From NCBI RefSeq assembly GCF_021278965.1, contig NZ_CP065589.1, forward strand, positions 3,229,001-3,293,000: 64,000 nt of DNA, written 5' to 3'. The notes beneath the pieces are model-generated. The model saw nothing but the letters and a program-made list of their open reading frames with translations. It did no database searches and was not told the origin of the DNA. The position numbers were made by a program, and so were the translations under genes. This document shows, piece by piece, positions 11,480 through 21,236 of the stretch. This DNA comes from Chryseobacterium capnotolerans. GTDB lineage: Bacteria; Bacteroidota; Bacteroidia; Flavobacteriales; Weeksellaceae. Position 1 is the first letter of the stretch, and each line of letters starts with the position of its first letter.

Positions 11480-12217
11480 ATGCTCATGAAAAATATAATC
11501 GCGCTATCTCCTATGTATACTGAAGACAGCAACAATTTAAAAAAGGCATCCCTCAATTCCCCTTACGAACTGAGCCGTTTCAATGCAAAATGGAACGTTC
11601 CTGAGGAATTTCGTACTGATGTGATTGCGGTCTATGGTGAAGACATTTATTCAGAAATTGTAGCTGAACAATGTAATCTGACCTTAACAAAACCAAAGGA
11701 TAATTGGCTTGCTGAAATTTCAGAAGAGTTTACCCAACGTAAAATTATCTATGGACAATTAAAAGACTTTCTGCAAGAAGAAGATATTTTCATTAAATGT
11801 TCTGATTTTAAAAGTTTTAAAGCTGGAGTTTATCATAAGCTGACGGATATCAAAGGTTTTGACACTGTAGATTTGAACTCAACGGTTTTCACCTCAGAAG
11901 TAGTAGAATGGGAACTTGAAGTAAGATGCTTTGTTTTTAATAATGAAATAAAAACATATTCTTCTTATTGGAGAAACAATAGCTTTGATACAAATCCATT
12001 ATCTGAAAATGAAGAGCATGATATGTTTGAGTTTTTCAATCGCTTTATCCAGAAATATTCTTCAACATTACCCAATGCTGTTGTATTAGATTTTGGAATT
12101 ATTAAGGGGCAAGGCTGGGCATTAATTGAAGCTAATCCGGCATGGTGCTCAGGATTATATGCCTGTGATGCAGAAAAAGCACTGGAAGTTGTTGTCAATA
12201 GCTGTATTAAAAACTAA
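11480..12217 (+). CDS. ATP-grasp domain protein (R2K-like clade)
   Basis: A 245-residue protein resembling the small ATP-grasp families described as R2K. Visible features are FIKCSDFKSFKAGVYH (nucleotide-binding lysine region, residues ~110-125), WELEVRCFVFNNEIKTYSSYW (~150-170) and the terminal VLDFGIIKGQGWALIEANPAWCSGL with the metal-binding D/E/N residues. ATP-grasp enzymes link a carboxylate to an amine or thiol using ATP, so the product may be a peptide-like or modified-protein ligation. An alternative start two codons later is possible. It sits between two nucleotidyltransferases, which argues for a shared pathway. Confidence 0.7.
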   Translation: MLMKNIIALSPMYTEDSNNLKKASLNSPYELSRFNAKWNVPEEFRTDVIAVYGEDIYSEIVAEQCNLTLTKPKDNWLAEISEEFTQRKIIYGQLKDFLQEEDIFIKCSDFKSFKAGVYHKLTDIKGFDTVDLNSTVFTSEVVEWELEVRCFVFNNEIKTYSSYWRNNSFDTNPLSENEEHDMFEFFNRFIQKYSSTLPNAVVLDFGIIKGQGWALIEANPAWCSGLYACDAEKALEVVVNSCIKN

Positions 12218-12245
12218 TTTAAAAATTATTATTTGAATAATTAAA

Positions 12246-13307
12246 ATGACCATCCAAGACCTAAAAAATAAAAAACTCCTTCTCTTCGAAGCCATCTCCG
12301 GAAGCCGTGCTTTTGGGCTGGCAACGGAAACCTCAGATACGGATATCCGTGGAGTGTATTACCTGCCGAAGGAAGATTTCTTCGGACTGAGCTACATTCC
12401 ACAGATTTCTAACGAGACGAATGATATTACCTATTATGAAATTGGAAGGTTTGTGGAGCTGTTGCAAAAGAATAATCCTAATATTCTGGAGGTTTTGGCA
12501 AGTCCTGAAGATTGTATTCTGTATAAACATCCGTTGATGGATCTTCTGAAACCGGAAGACTTTCTGTCTAAATTATGCAAAGATACCTTTGCCGGATATG
12601 CTATTTCCCAGATTAAAAAAGCGAAAGGTCTTAATAAAAAGATTCTGAATCCTATTGACAAAGAAAGAAAATCTATTCTTGATTTCTGCTTTATTCTGGA
12701 TGGACAAGGTTCTGTTCCTTTGAAAAAATGGTTGTTAGAAAATAGAAAAGTTCAGGAAAAATGTGGGTTAACAGCCATTGATCATACCAAAGGAATGTTT
12801 GCGTTATTTTATGATGACTCTCAAACATTGGGGTATAAAGGAATCATCCAATATGAAGAAGCCAACCAGGTTTCGGTATCTTCTGTTCCCAAGGATGAAA
12901 AGCCGGATGCTTATCTGTTCTGTAACCTTGATGCCTACTCTACTTACTGCAAAGACTATAGGGAATACTGGAAGTGGGTGGAAGAACGCAATGAAGACCG
13001 GTACAATGTTAACCAAACACATGGACAGAACTATGACAGCAAAAATATGATGCATACCATCCGTTTGCTGCAATCGTGTGAACAGATTTTCAAAAGAAAT
13101 TCTCTTCAGATCCGTGTAGAAAACCGGGATGAATTGCTGGATATTAAAGCAGGAAACTGGTCGTATGAAGCTGTTATGGAAAAAGCAGAAAACCTTATTG
13201 AATCCATTGAGCATCATCATTCCATCTCAACTCTTCCTGAATCGTCTGATCTGGATAAAACAACCAAAATCCTGGTTCAGATAAGAGAACAATTATATGG
13301 AAAGTAA
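12246..13307 (+). CDS. COG3541-type nucleotidyltransferase (second copy)
   Basis: A 353-residue protein with the motif GSRAFGLATETSDTDIRGVY at residues ~18-37: GS plus the TDI acidic metal site. It is longer than the copy at 10069-10818 and clearly related to COG3541. The C-terminal helical half has conserved-looking KSILDFCFIL and HTIRLLQSCEQIF segments of the kind that form the substrate platform. It starts 28 bases after the ATP-grasp gene, so cotranscription is likely. Confidence 0.82.
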   Translation: MTIQDLKNKKLLLFEAISGSRAFGLATETSDTDIRGVYYLPKEDFFGLSYIPQISNETNDITYYEIGRFVELLQKNNPNILEVLASPEDCILYKHPLMDLLKPEDFLSKLCKDTFAGYAISQIKKAKGLNKKILNPIDKERKSILDFCFILDGQGSVPLKKWLLENRKVQEKCGLTAIDHTKGMFALFYDDSQTLGYKGIIQYEEANQVSVSSVPKDEKPDAYLFCNLDAYSTYCKDYREYWKWVEERNEDRYNVNQTHGQNYDSKNMMHTIRLLQSCEQIFKRNSLQIRVENRDELLDIKAGNWSYEAVMEKAENLIESIEHHHSISTLPESSDLDKTTKILVQIREQLYGK

Positions 13308-13395
13308 TGAATAATGAGTAATGATGAGTGGGAAGCTGCAACAGTGGTCGCCCACTCTCATACTCTAAAACTCTCATACTCTAAAACCCTCAAAC

Positions 13396-13740
13396 TTACT
13401 TCTTCTTTGAAGCTTTTGCAATTTTGTTGTACTCCAGACAAAGTTTCATCCAATATTGAAAATCTTCAGGTTTTTGAAAACCGATAGGCTCCACATAGCA
13501 GTATTCCTTAAGTTGCTTCCCTCTCATAATCATAGGAAGAAAGCCTGTTTTCTCCGCAACTTCTTCTTCTTTTTCAGGGTTGTAGCGGCACATCAGATTG
13601 TCGTGACTGATATTAATACACATTTTATCATTCACCAGAAATGCCAGCCCGCCGAACATTTTCTTTTCCTCTACTTTAATATCATTCACTTGAGCTAACC
13701 ACTCTCTCACCCGGTCAGCCAATTCAGTATTATAAGCCAT
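13396..13740 (-). CDS. TfoX/Sxy family N-terminal domain protein
   Basis: A 114-residue protein with the TfoX N-terminal pattern: VEEKKMFGGLAFLVNDKMCI at residues ~23-42 and a later RGKQLKEYCYV stretch. In gamma-proteobacteria TfoX activates competence genes with CRP, but stand-alone N-terminal-domain proteins in Bacteroidota have no proven role. The C-terminus is lysine-rich (AKASKKK). It is a single gene converging on the nucleotidyltransferase operon. Confidence 0.8.
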   Translation of the reverse strand: MAYNTELADRVREWLAQVNDIKVEEKKMFGGLAFLVNDKMCINISHDNLMCRYNPEKEEEVAEKTGFLPMIMRGKQLKEYCYVEPIGFQKPEDFQYWMKLCLEYNKIAKASKKK

Positions 13741-13886
13741 AATGATAATATTTTACTATTAAAGATAAGAATTTCTAAGCTGGTTTTCAGATTTCTATTT
13801 ACATGTTAAAATAAAATTTTATTTAAATTAATTATTGTTTTACGATAATTAATTATACATTTGCAATACTAATTAATGATCGTGAC

Positions 13887-14405
13887 ATGAATCAGACTAA
13901 ACTTATTTCCCGTATTTTATTTTATATCTGCTCTGTATTGGCAGCCGGATACCTTATCATTGTACTGTATTCCCTTTTCTGTCTGGCTACAGGTTACTCT
14001 GTGGTGTCTTATGGAAACAACGGACAATATCTTCACATCAATTATCCGTTCACTGAGCAGCCATTTCTGAATATAGAAGATAATTATCCTTATATCATCT
14101 TTTCATTTATGTTGGTTTTAATTCCTTACGGGATCTTTTTCTGGCTTTCCGCAAAAGTTTTCAGGGTATTTTTCCAACCAAAACTCTTTACAAGAGAACA
14201 TATAACACAACTTAAGAGATTTTACCTTTTTAATATTTTCATTCCACTTCCCCTGGTGATTATCGCGAGTTTCTTTGTGGAAGTAGAAAGTATTATCTGG
14301 GGCCTGGTGTTTATTCACTTTATGCTTGGAATTTTCTGTCTGTTTCTTGCGAATATCTTTAAGCAAGGGCTACATTTGCAAAACGAACAAGACCTAATTA
14401 TTTAA
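13887..14405 (+). CDS. DUF2975 membrane protein
   Basis: A 172-residue protein with about four hydrophobic segments (residues ~8-32, ~70-92, ~112-132, ~138-160) and conserved-looking NIEDNYPYIIF and LFTREHITQLKRF strings typical of DUF2975. Such genes are usually followed by a small Xre-type regulator; one begins one base after this stop. The pair probably forms a membrane-linked regulatory unit of unknown signal. Confidence 0.8.
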   Translation: MNQTKLISRILFYICSVLAAGYLIIVLYSLFCLATGYSVVSYGNNGQYLHINYPFTEQPFLNIEDNYPYIIFSFMLVLIPYGIFFWLSAKVFRVFFQPKLFTREHITQLKRFYLFNIFIPLPLVIIASFFVEVESIIWGLVFIHFMLGIFCLFLANIFKQGLHLQNEQDLII

Positions 14406-14406
14406 C

Positions 14407-14610
14407 ATGCCAATTATAGTCAACTTAGATGTGATGCTAGCCAAACGAAAAATGCAGAGTAAAGAATTGGCAGAAAAACTGGGAATCACTCCCGTCAACC
14501 TCTCCATCCTCAAAACCGGGAAAGCCAAAGGTGTACGCTTTGACACCCTGGAAGCCATCTGCAAGATCCTGGAATGCCAACCGGGAGATATTCTGGAGTA
14601 TAAAGAGTAG
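14407..14610 (+). CDS. Small helix-turn-helix regulator (YozG/Cro-C1 type)
   Basis: A 67-residue protein that is almost only a helix-turn-helix: LAKRKMQSKELAEKLGIT at ~9-26, the recognition helix around VNLSILKTGKA, and the closing ILECQPGDILEY typical of the YozG/Xre family. It is coupled to the DUF2975 gene with a one-base gap, the usual arrangement for this pair. Confidence 0.88.
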   Translation: MPIIVNLDVMLAKRKMQSKELAEKLGITPVNLSILKTGKAKGVRFDTLEAICKILECQPGDILEYKE

Positions 14611-14808
14611 AGTTCAAGGTTTAAAGTTCTTAGTTTAAGGTTGTCACCCTTTCAATCGTTTGGTATTTGAAAGCTGAAAGTCTTATACATAATCTTCATT
14701 ACCAATACTCTAAGTCTCTCATCTATCCGTCTATTATCTATCCGTCTCTTTAAACAACAGTAGTCCCCAACCGGATTACCAACTCTCCTATTACCCAAAC
14801 TCATTATT

Positions 14809-15681
14809 ATGAATACCTTATCCATCAACAACCTCAATCTTACGTATAAAAATGGTTTTCAAGCCATTGACAATATTTCCCTGGAAATCAATAACGGAAT
14901 GTTTGGGCTGCTAGGCCCGAATGGAGCCGGAAAATCATCCCTGATGAAAACCATTGTAGGATTACAAAAACCCAGCTCGGGAACCCTATTTTTTAATGAT
15001 GTTGATATTGTTAAAAAACCGGAATTTCTCAAACAAAATTTAGGATTTCTACCCCAGGATTTCGGAGTTTATCCAAAAATATCCGCTTATGATCTTTTGG
15101 AACACATTGCAATACTGAAAGGGATTACAGACAGGAACAACCGTAAAAAACAGATTCTGGACCTGCTTGGAAAAGTGAATCTTCTGGATTTTCAAAAGAA
15201 AGAAGTTCATACTTTTTCCGGTGGAATGAAACAGCGTTTTGGAGTGGCTCAGGCATTACTGGGAAATCCTAAAATCATTATTGTAGATGAGCCTACCGCC
15301 GGCCTGGATCCTGAAGAACGAAACCGTTTCAATATACTGCTGAATGATATCAGCCAGGATATTATTGTCATTCTTTCCACTCATTTGGTGGAAGATGTTA
15401 GAAATCTGTGCTCAGAAATTGCAGTCATGAATCATGGAAAAATCCTTAGAAAAGGAGATCCCAAGCAATTAATGGCAGAACTGGAACATAAAATATGGTC
15501 CCGCTCTATTGAGAACAATGACCTGGAAAAATATAACTCCCATTATGAGGTCATCAGCAGACAATTGATAGAAAGAAATCACCATATCACCATCTTTTCT
15601 GAAGAAACGCCTGAAGATTTCAAGCCTGCAAATCCCTTACTGGAACACTTCTACTTTTATACTTTAACGCAAAAGCCTTAG
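14809..15681 (+). CDS. ABC transporter ATP-binding protein
   Basis: A 290-residue ATPase with Walker A GPNGAGKSS (residues ~36-44), ABC signature FSGGMKQR (~137-144), Walker B IIIVDEPTAGLDPEE (~160-174) and the switch histidine in LSTHLVEDV. It is followed after two bases by a gene coding an ABC-2-type permease fused to an M1 peptidase, so the two form one exporter-type complex in the inner membrane. Substrate unknown. Confidence 0.92.
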   Translation: MNTLSINNLNLTYKNGFQAIDNISLEINNGMFGLLGPNGAGKSSLMKTIVGLQKPSSGTLFFNDVDIVKKPEFLKQNLGFLPQDFGVYPKISAYDLLEHIAILKGITDRNNRKKQILDLLGKVNLLDFQKKEVHTFSGGMKQRFGVAQALLGNPKIIIVDEPTAGLDPEERNRFNILLNDISQDIIVILSTHLVEDVRNLCSEIAVMNHGKILRKGDPKQLMAELEHKIWSRSIENNDLEKYNSHYEVISRQLIERNHHITIFSEETPEDFKPANPLLEHFYFYTLTQKP

Positions 15682-15683
15682 TC

Positions 15684-18600
15684 ATGAATACTATATTTTA
15701 TTTTGAAGTCAGACGCAATACCAAGCACTGGCTTACCTATTGTATTGCCTTAATTCTTATATTTCTCGGTATTTTTTGTGGGAATCAGTTCAACCTTTCT
15801 GTGGGAGAAGGAATCTATTTAAACTCACCTTATACCATTGGATTTATGACCGGAATGCTGAGTCTTTCCATCATTTTTTTTGCCACCATATACGCCTTAC
15901 AGCTGTTGTTTAAGGAACAGGATTCCGGATTTGATGTCGTTCTGTTTTCATTTCCTCTTTCAAAACAGGCCTATCTGAAAGGAAAGTTCCTGAACTACTT
16001 TTTGCAGACCTTTCTAAGTTTTTCATTTCTAATGATTGGTTTTATCATAGGCCAAAGTCTCCGTACCGGAAGTGAGATGCAAAACGGATTTAATATCATT
16101 CATTATCTCTATCCGTTGTTCATTTTCGGACTGATTAATACGTTCCTGGTGTGCAGTTTCCTTTTTTTATGACTTTTATTTTCAGGAAAAAACTATTGGT
16201 GGTTATTGGTGGGTTGCTCCTGTATGTTTTGTACATGATTATTTTATTATTTTCCAATTCACCGTTTATGGCAGGAGCTATGCCTCAATCACTGGAAGTT
16301 CAGCAGATTTCAGCGATCCTTGATCCTTTCGGGCTGTCATCTTATTTTCTGAACGCAAGATTGCTTACTGTTGAACAAAAAAACGTACAAATTATTCCTA
16401 TCACAAGCTATTTACTTTTCAACAGGATTTTTTATATCTTAATATCAATAGCTCTTCTGTGGCTTACTTTAAAACAATTTTCCTTCTCCAATATTGCAAA
16501 ACAAAAGGTAAGAAAAACGATTCCCAAAAACGATTCCCAGCCTAAGTTTTTCAAATCAGAATATGCTGCTGTACAGCCTGAATATGGACGAGTGGCTATT
16601 ATACAATCCATGATATCCTTTGCCAAAATAGATCTGATCTATCTGTTCAAAAGCATTACAGTTCCTGCAGTTTCTATTCTCTTGGTATTTGCTGTAGGGA
16701 TGGAAATGTATGCAGAAATTGAAAAAGGGATCCGACTCCCACAGAAATATGCCAGTTCCGGTCTTATGGCCACCACTATATCGGAAAACTTTCACTTACT
16801 GGGATTACTCATCGTTGCCTATTTTCTTAATGATCTGTATTGGAGATCGAAATCATCAGGATTTTCGCTCATTGAAAACAGTACCTTTTTCTCAAGAAAT
16901 AAACTAGCCGGACATTTCATTTCAATAAGTATTCTGTTGTTCTTCTTTACAGGAATTTTAATTGGGGAAGGTCTTATTTTTCAAGCTGCTTATCAGTATT
17001 TTCATGTGGATTGGAATGCCTATTCTGCGGTTTTCCTTTTCAATACTTTTCCATTGATTTTGTTTTCAGGGTTTATTCTGTTCATCAATGATAGAATTCC
17101 ACATAAATTTATCGCATTAGGACTATCTGTTGCAGCTGTTTTTATATTTGCAGGTCCTGTTTCCGGCAAGATTCTTCCTTATCCGGTTTTAAGAATATTT
17201 TCAGACTTTAAAGGAAGTTACAGTGATTTTAATGGGTATGAAATCTATGAAAAAGCTTTTGGACAAAGACTTTTATTCGGAGCCGGAATTATTGCTTTAT
17301 TGTGGTGGATTAATTCCTTTATCAAGTTTAAAAAAGTATCTGTTCTTCAATCTGCTTTTATTGTTATTCTACTTATTTCAGGCTTGATTTCCGGAAACTA
17401 TTTTATGAACGGATATCTTCCTAAAGATGATGAAAAAGAACTCTTGAATTCTGTTCAATATGAAAAGAATTTCCGAAAGTATGAAAGCCTTCCACAGCCT
17501 GATATCACAGCTATTAAAACTAAAATCAAGCTATATCCATCACACAATTCCTATGAAATTAACGGCCATTATACCCTTAGAAACCAAACGAACCAGCCCA
17601 TTGACAAAATTCTCATCAATTTTAATACAGATCTGAAGCTGGAAACTGCTGTTTTCAAATCGGATTCTGAAATCATAACGGTTACCGGAAATACCACCGA
17701 AGTTTTATTAGAACATGCTTTAAAACCTAATGGCACAGCTACTTTCGAGTTCAAAATATCTTATCAATGGTTCGCCGTAAACGGACATGAGTCTTTTAAT
17801 GCCATTATTGAGAACGGTTCTTTTATGAGAATCAGCAGGTATTATCCAACTATTGGGTATCAAAAAGATTTTGAAATTCAGGATGAAAAACTCCGCAGTC
17901 AATACCGCCTGGAAAAATTAAAAGAAATAAAGAAGCCTGAAGCTCCTGAAGTCTTCAAAAAGGATTTTATCAATCTCGATATGACCATTTCCACTGAAAA
18001 AGATCAGACTGCAATAGGAACCGGTGATCTGGTAAAAAAATGGACGCAAGCTGACCGGAATTATTTTCAGTATCAAGCGAAAAATATTCCTTTCCGTTTT
18101 GCGGTTTCTTCAGCTGAATATGAAGTAAAAAGTATTCATTATAAAGGTATTGCTGTTAATATTTTTTACCATAAAAATCATTTTGAAAATGTAGATCATC
18201 TTCTGAAAAATGCTCAACTCACTTTGGATTACTGCCAACAGAATTTTGGAAAATATCCATTCAAAACCATCAATTTTGCTGAAATATCATCTTTCACCAG
18301 AGGTTTTGCAGCAACGGCTTACCCTTCTGCTATTTTCATGCCTGAGGATATGGTTTTTCACGCCAATATAACAGCTGATCAAAAACAGGATGTCATTAAT
18401 GAACTGGCAGGACATGAACTCTCCCATCTTTGGTGGGGAAACAGCCAGATTAATCCTGATGCTAGAGAAGGTTCCGTAATGCTTACTGAAACTCTTACCA
18501 TGTACACCGAAATGATGCTCTATAAAAAAATGCACGGAAAAGCCAAAATGATGGAAAGACTACAGGTTCACCAGCAAATCTACGATAACGAAAAAGGACT

Positions 18601-18853
18601 ATCCGAAAATCTTCCTATTTACAGGGCAACCGGAGATGTTTCCCATATTTCCTATTCCAAAGGAGCTGTTGCCATGGTAACATTGAGCGACCTGATCGGG
18701 GAAGATAAATTAAATACGGCATTGAAAAGCTTCCTTATCCATAATCCGTATCCTAGAAAGCCAACTTCTTTAGATCTACTTAGGGAATTTTATAAAGTTT
18801 CTCCTAATGAAGCCAGCAGAAAAGAGATTGATCGGTTATTTAAAACTCCGTGA
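15684..18853 (+). pseudogene. ABC-2 permease / M1 aminopeptidase fusion, split by one frameshift
   Basis: The first ~160 residues are an ABC-2 type permease half; the frame breaks in a T7 run (16162-16168). With eight T's it continues smoothly (VCSFLFF-MTFIFRKK) to 18853, giving about 1056 residues. After further membrane segments comes an M1 metallopeptidase domain with GHELSHLWWG (zinc ligands HExxH, about residue 910) and the third ligand glutamate in MLTETLTMYTE. Such permease/M1 fusions are a known Bacteroidota type, so the break is probably a sequencing error. The partner ATPase lies just upstream. Confidence 0.82.
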
Positions 18854-18887
18854 TCTCCGAAGTCTTCATTATGACTTTGGAGATTTT
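18854..18887 (+). terminator. Terminator after the ABC/M1 operon
   Basis: ATCTCC-g-AAGTC pairs with GACTT-t-GGAGAT, followed by TTTT (to 18887). It lies directly after the stop codon of the permease/M1 gene. Confidence 0.7.
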
Positions 18888-18888
18888 A

Positions 18889-18949
18889 TCCTGCTTTTAT
18901 GAATATATCCTTCTTTTCCTTCTTTAGTTTTTACTAAAAGCCAAAAGAT
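18889..18949 (-). pseudogene. Remnant of an SH3-domain lipoprotein C-terminus
   Basis: About 60 bases match the 3' end of the SH3 lipoprotein gene at 21237-22418 and encode LLVKTKEGKEGYIHKSRIK with no start and no stop. It marks an old recombination edge of the toxin/immunity region. Confidence 0.65.
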
Positions 18950-19030
18950 CAATAGCACTATAAGGATATTAAAAAAATGATTCTATTTGTTTGCATTTTT
19001 TGAATTTATTAAAGCTTTTTATGAACTTTA

Positions 19031-19991
19031 TCACTTATATGCTTCCTTTTTCAAAATATAGGTTTTCTTTTTTCCATCTGTAAAACTCTTATCAATGTAG
19101 GGACATTTCCAAAAATATTTACTGCCATCAAAAGTAATTGTTCCAAAATCTTTGGTTTGTTCCAAAAACACCTGATTTTCAGTATTATCAAGTGCTTTCG
19201 AAAAATTCAAATGTATAGCAGCTTCTTTCCTTTCCTTTATTTCTAATTTATAAAATTCATATAGTTGGAACCCTGTCGCCTTATAGGTAACTGAATCTTT
19301 TGAGATTTCTAATATAATTTCATGAATATCTCTCCAGTCTTCACTATCTTCATTTAGGCTTAATGAATATTTTCCATACCAATTTTTAGAAGTGGAATTA
19401 ACTTGTAAATTCAAATTATTCTCTTTTGAAGTTTTGTTATGTACCATAGAGTTTAACTCATCAATACTTATCACAATTTCTTCTCCTACTTCGATTTTTT
19501 TTTCTCCTATATTTTCCCATCTTTTTTAACATTATCAAATAGATAATACTTTTTTATAAATGGAAAAATGTAATCATTTTTTTTAATGTATTGAGGAGCA
19601 GTATACTCGGCTAGTCTGTAATAATCATTAATATTGGGTTCCAATTTCTTTTTTATCAACAAATTTATTTGTCGCAATTGTTCATTTGTTGCCCCTTCCT
19701 CAATCATAATATTATTTTTACTATCATAATTTTTCCATTCTTCCTGAAGGTTTTTATTCTTTGCAAGAAAGATAACAGAAAATTCTCCCATTTTGGAGTT
19801 TCTATAAAAATATGTTGGATAAGTATTATTAGGATCTAATTCATAAGAACTAAAAAATTTTTATCCAAAAAATTAGGAAGTCCATCACTAATCCCTAAAG
19901 ACTTTGATTGTTCCTCATTTTTATTTTGCCCATTACATGATGCTAAGCAAAAAGTGATTAAAATTGATAGTATAATTTTAATATTTTTCAT
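19031..19991 (-). pseudogene. Lipoprotein, candidate immunity protein, split by two frameshifts
   Basis: ATG at 19991 begins a lipoprotein signal (MKNIKIILSILITFCLASCNGQ, cysteine at ~19). Two breaks, at A6T5 (19852-19862) and at a T4 run (19512-19515), each repaired by one base, join three frames into about 320 residues. The start overlaps the stop of the upstream LytM-type fragment as ATGA, the same coupling seen between the effector and lipoprotein at 23638-23641. This makes it a likely periplasmic immunity protein against that peptidase module. The family is not recognised. Confidence 0.6.
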
Positions 19992-20671
19992 AACGTATTT
20001 CCTTTGTTATCAAATTTAGATTTCATATAATTTTCAGGGTTTATTCTGTTTTTAAGTTTACATTTATTCCCTCCGCTATAAATTTCATAATCAGTTCCAG
20101 CTTCTACATGAACGTGTCTATGTTGTACTTCTATATGCATAGCATTACCTGTACTTCCTGACAGACCAATAATTTCATTATGCTTTACCTTTTGTCCAAC
20201 TTTAACATTTACCTTTGATAAATGAGCATAAAAATGATATACAATTTTTCCTTCTTAGTCTTTACTAAAAACCAATCTCCAGTATTGTCCAAAACATCAA
20301 TATGTTCTCCTGATTTTACTTTTTGTAGAATCTCTGAGGAGGTATTTTTATCTTTTCTTAAATTGGTATAGCCATCTGGGTCAATTATATTTCCGTTTTG
20401 GGTATACAAACATAATTGAAGGTCATCAACAGGATTATGCGAATCAGATTTTTTTCAATTTCTTTATTATCACTATTTTCCTTATTACAAGAAAAAGTAG
20501 TTACTTTATATGAATCGCCCTCCTTTTTAAACTTTTCAATCTGTTCAGTAACTTCCCAATGGTACGTCTTGACTTTACTTAAATCACTGAATCCTCTAAG
20601 TACTTCTGTTACCTCTTTCCCGTTTCTAGTAAAAGTTACTTTTTGTTTTGTTTCAAATTTATTTTATGTTT
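19988..20671 (-). pseudogene. Composite fragment: SH3 domain joined to M23/LytM peptidase tail
   Basis: No start codon is visible. Reading leftward: an unassigned stretch (VTEVLRGFSDLSKVKTYHWEV), a T7 break at 20449-20455, an SH3b module (DPDGYTNLRKDKNTSSE...GDWFLVKTK), a second break near 20260, then a LytM/M23 tail with YAHLSKVNVKVGQKV, IGLSGSTGNA and the zinc-binding HVHVE. The SH3 part nearly duplicates that at 21275-21405. The M23 tail is probably the displaced C-terminal toxin domain of a former peptidoglycan-cleaving effector, with its immunity gene immediately downstream. The junction may be a true recombination scar. Confidence 0.6.
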
Positions 20672-20684
20672 ATCGTTCTTTTAA

Positions 20685-21206
20685 TTACTGAGGAGAGTCT
20701 GGAACGTCATCACTCGATTTTGCCCAACGTATTGGATAGCCATTTTTAGTTTCTTTTAAATCGGTACGTTCCATTTTTATCAAATCACTTTTTATATAAT
20801 ACTTATCTTTCTCTTTGTAAATAACCGCTAAAGGATCTATATCTGATTGTTTATTATCAAAAATATATAACTTATTGTCTATGGATTTGTAATTAATTTT
20901 ATAATTAAATTGAATATCTCCACTAAATCCAAATTCATTATTGTCCTTAGAAATATTTATGTAGTAGTTTCCTTGTTTTTCGCTGTCAATATTATAAGGA
21001 TAAAGCCAGTAAATACCATCCCAATTTATTTTTTGCTTTATCATTGGTTTCTTAGATAAGTCTTCTACTTTTTCTTTTTTAAATACTACATAATTTTTTG
21101 ACTCTGTTGGGAGTTTTTCAGATGATTGATTAATTTCTTTCTGGTTATTTTTTTGGCAGCTAAATATTGAAAAAAAACCAATTAATAAGCCGATTAAATA
21201 TTTCAT
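20685..21206 (-). CDS. Lipoprotein of unknown function
   Basis: A 173-residue protein with a lipoprotein signal (MKYLIGLLIGFFSIFSCQ, cysteine at ~17) and a beta-rich body with YYINISKDNNEFGFSGDIQF. It lies among effector and immunity pieces, so a periplasmic immunity or lysozyme-inhibitor-like role is possible, but no family is recognised. Confidence 0.65.
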   Translation of the reverse strand: MKYLIGLLIGFFSIFSCQKNNQKEINQSSEKLPTESKNYVVFKKEKVEDLSKKPMIKQKINWDGIYWLYPYNIDSEKQGNYYINISKDNNEFGFSGDIQFNYKINYKSIDNKLYIFDNKQSDIDPLAVIYKEKDKYYIKSDLIKMERTDLKETKNGYPIRWAKSSDDVPDSPQ

Positions 21207-21236
21207 AACTAATAGTTTCTTACTAATACATTACTT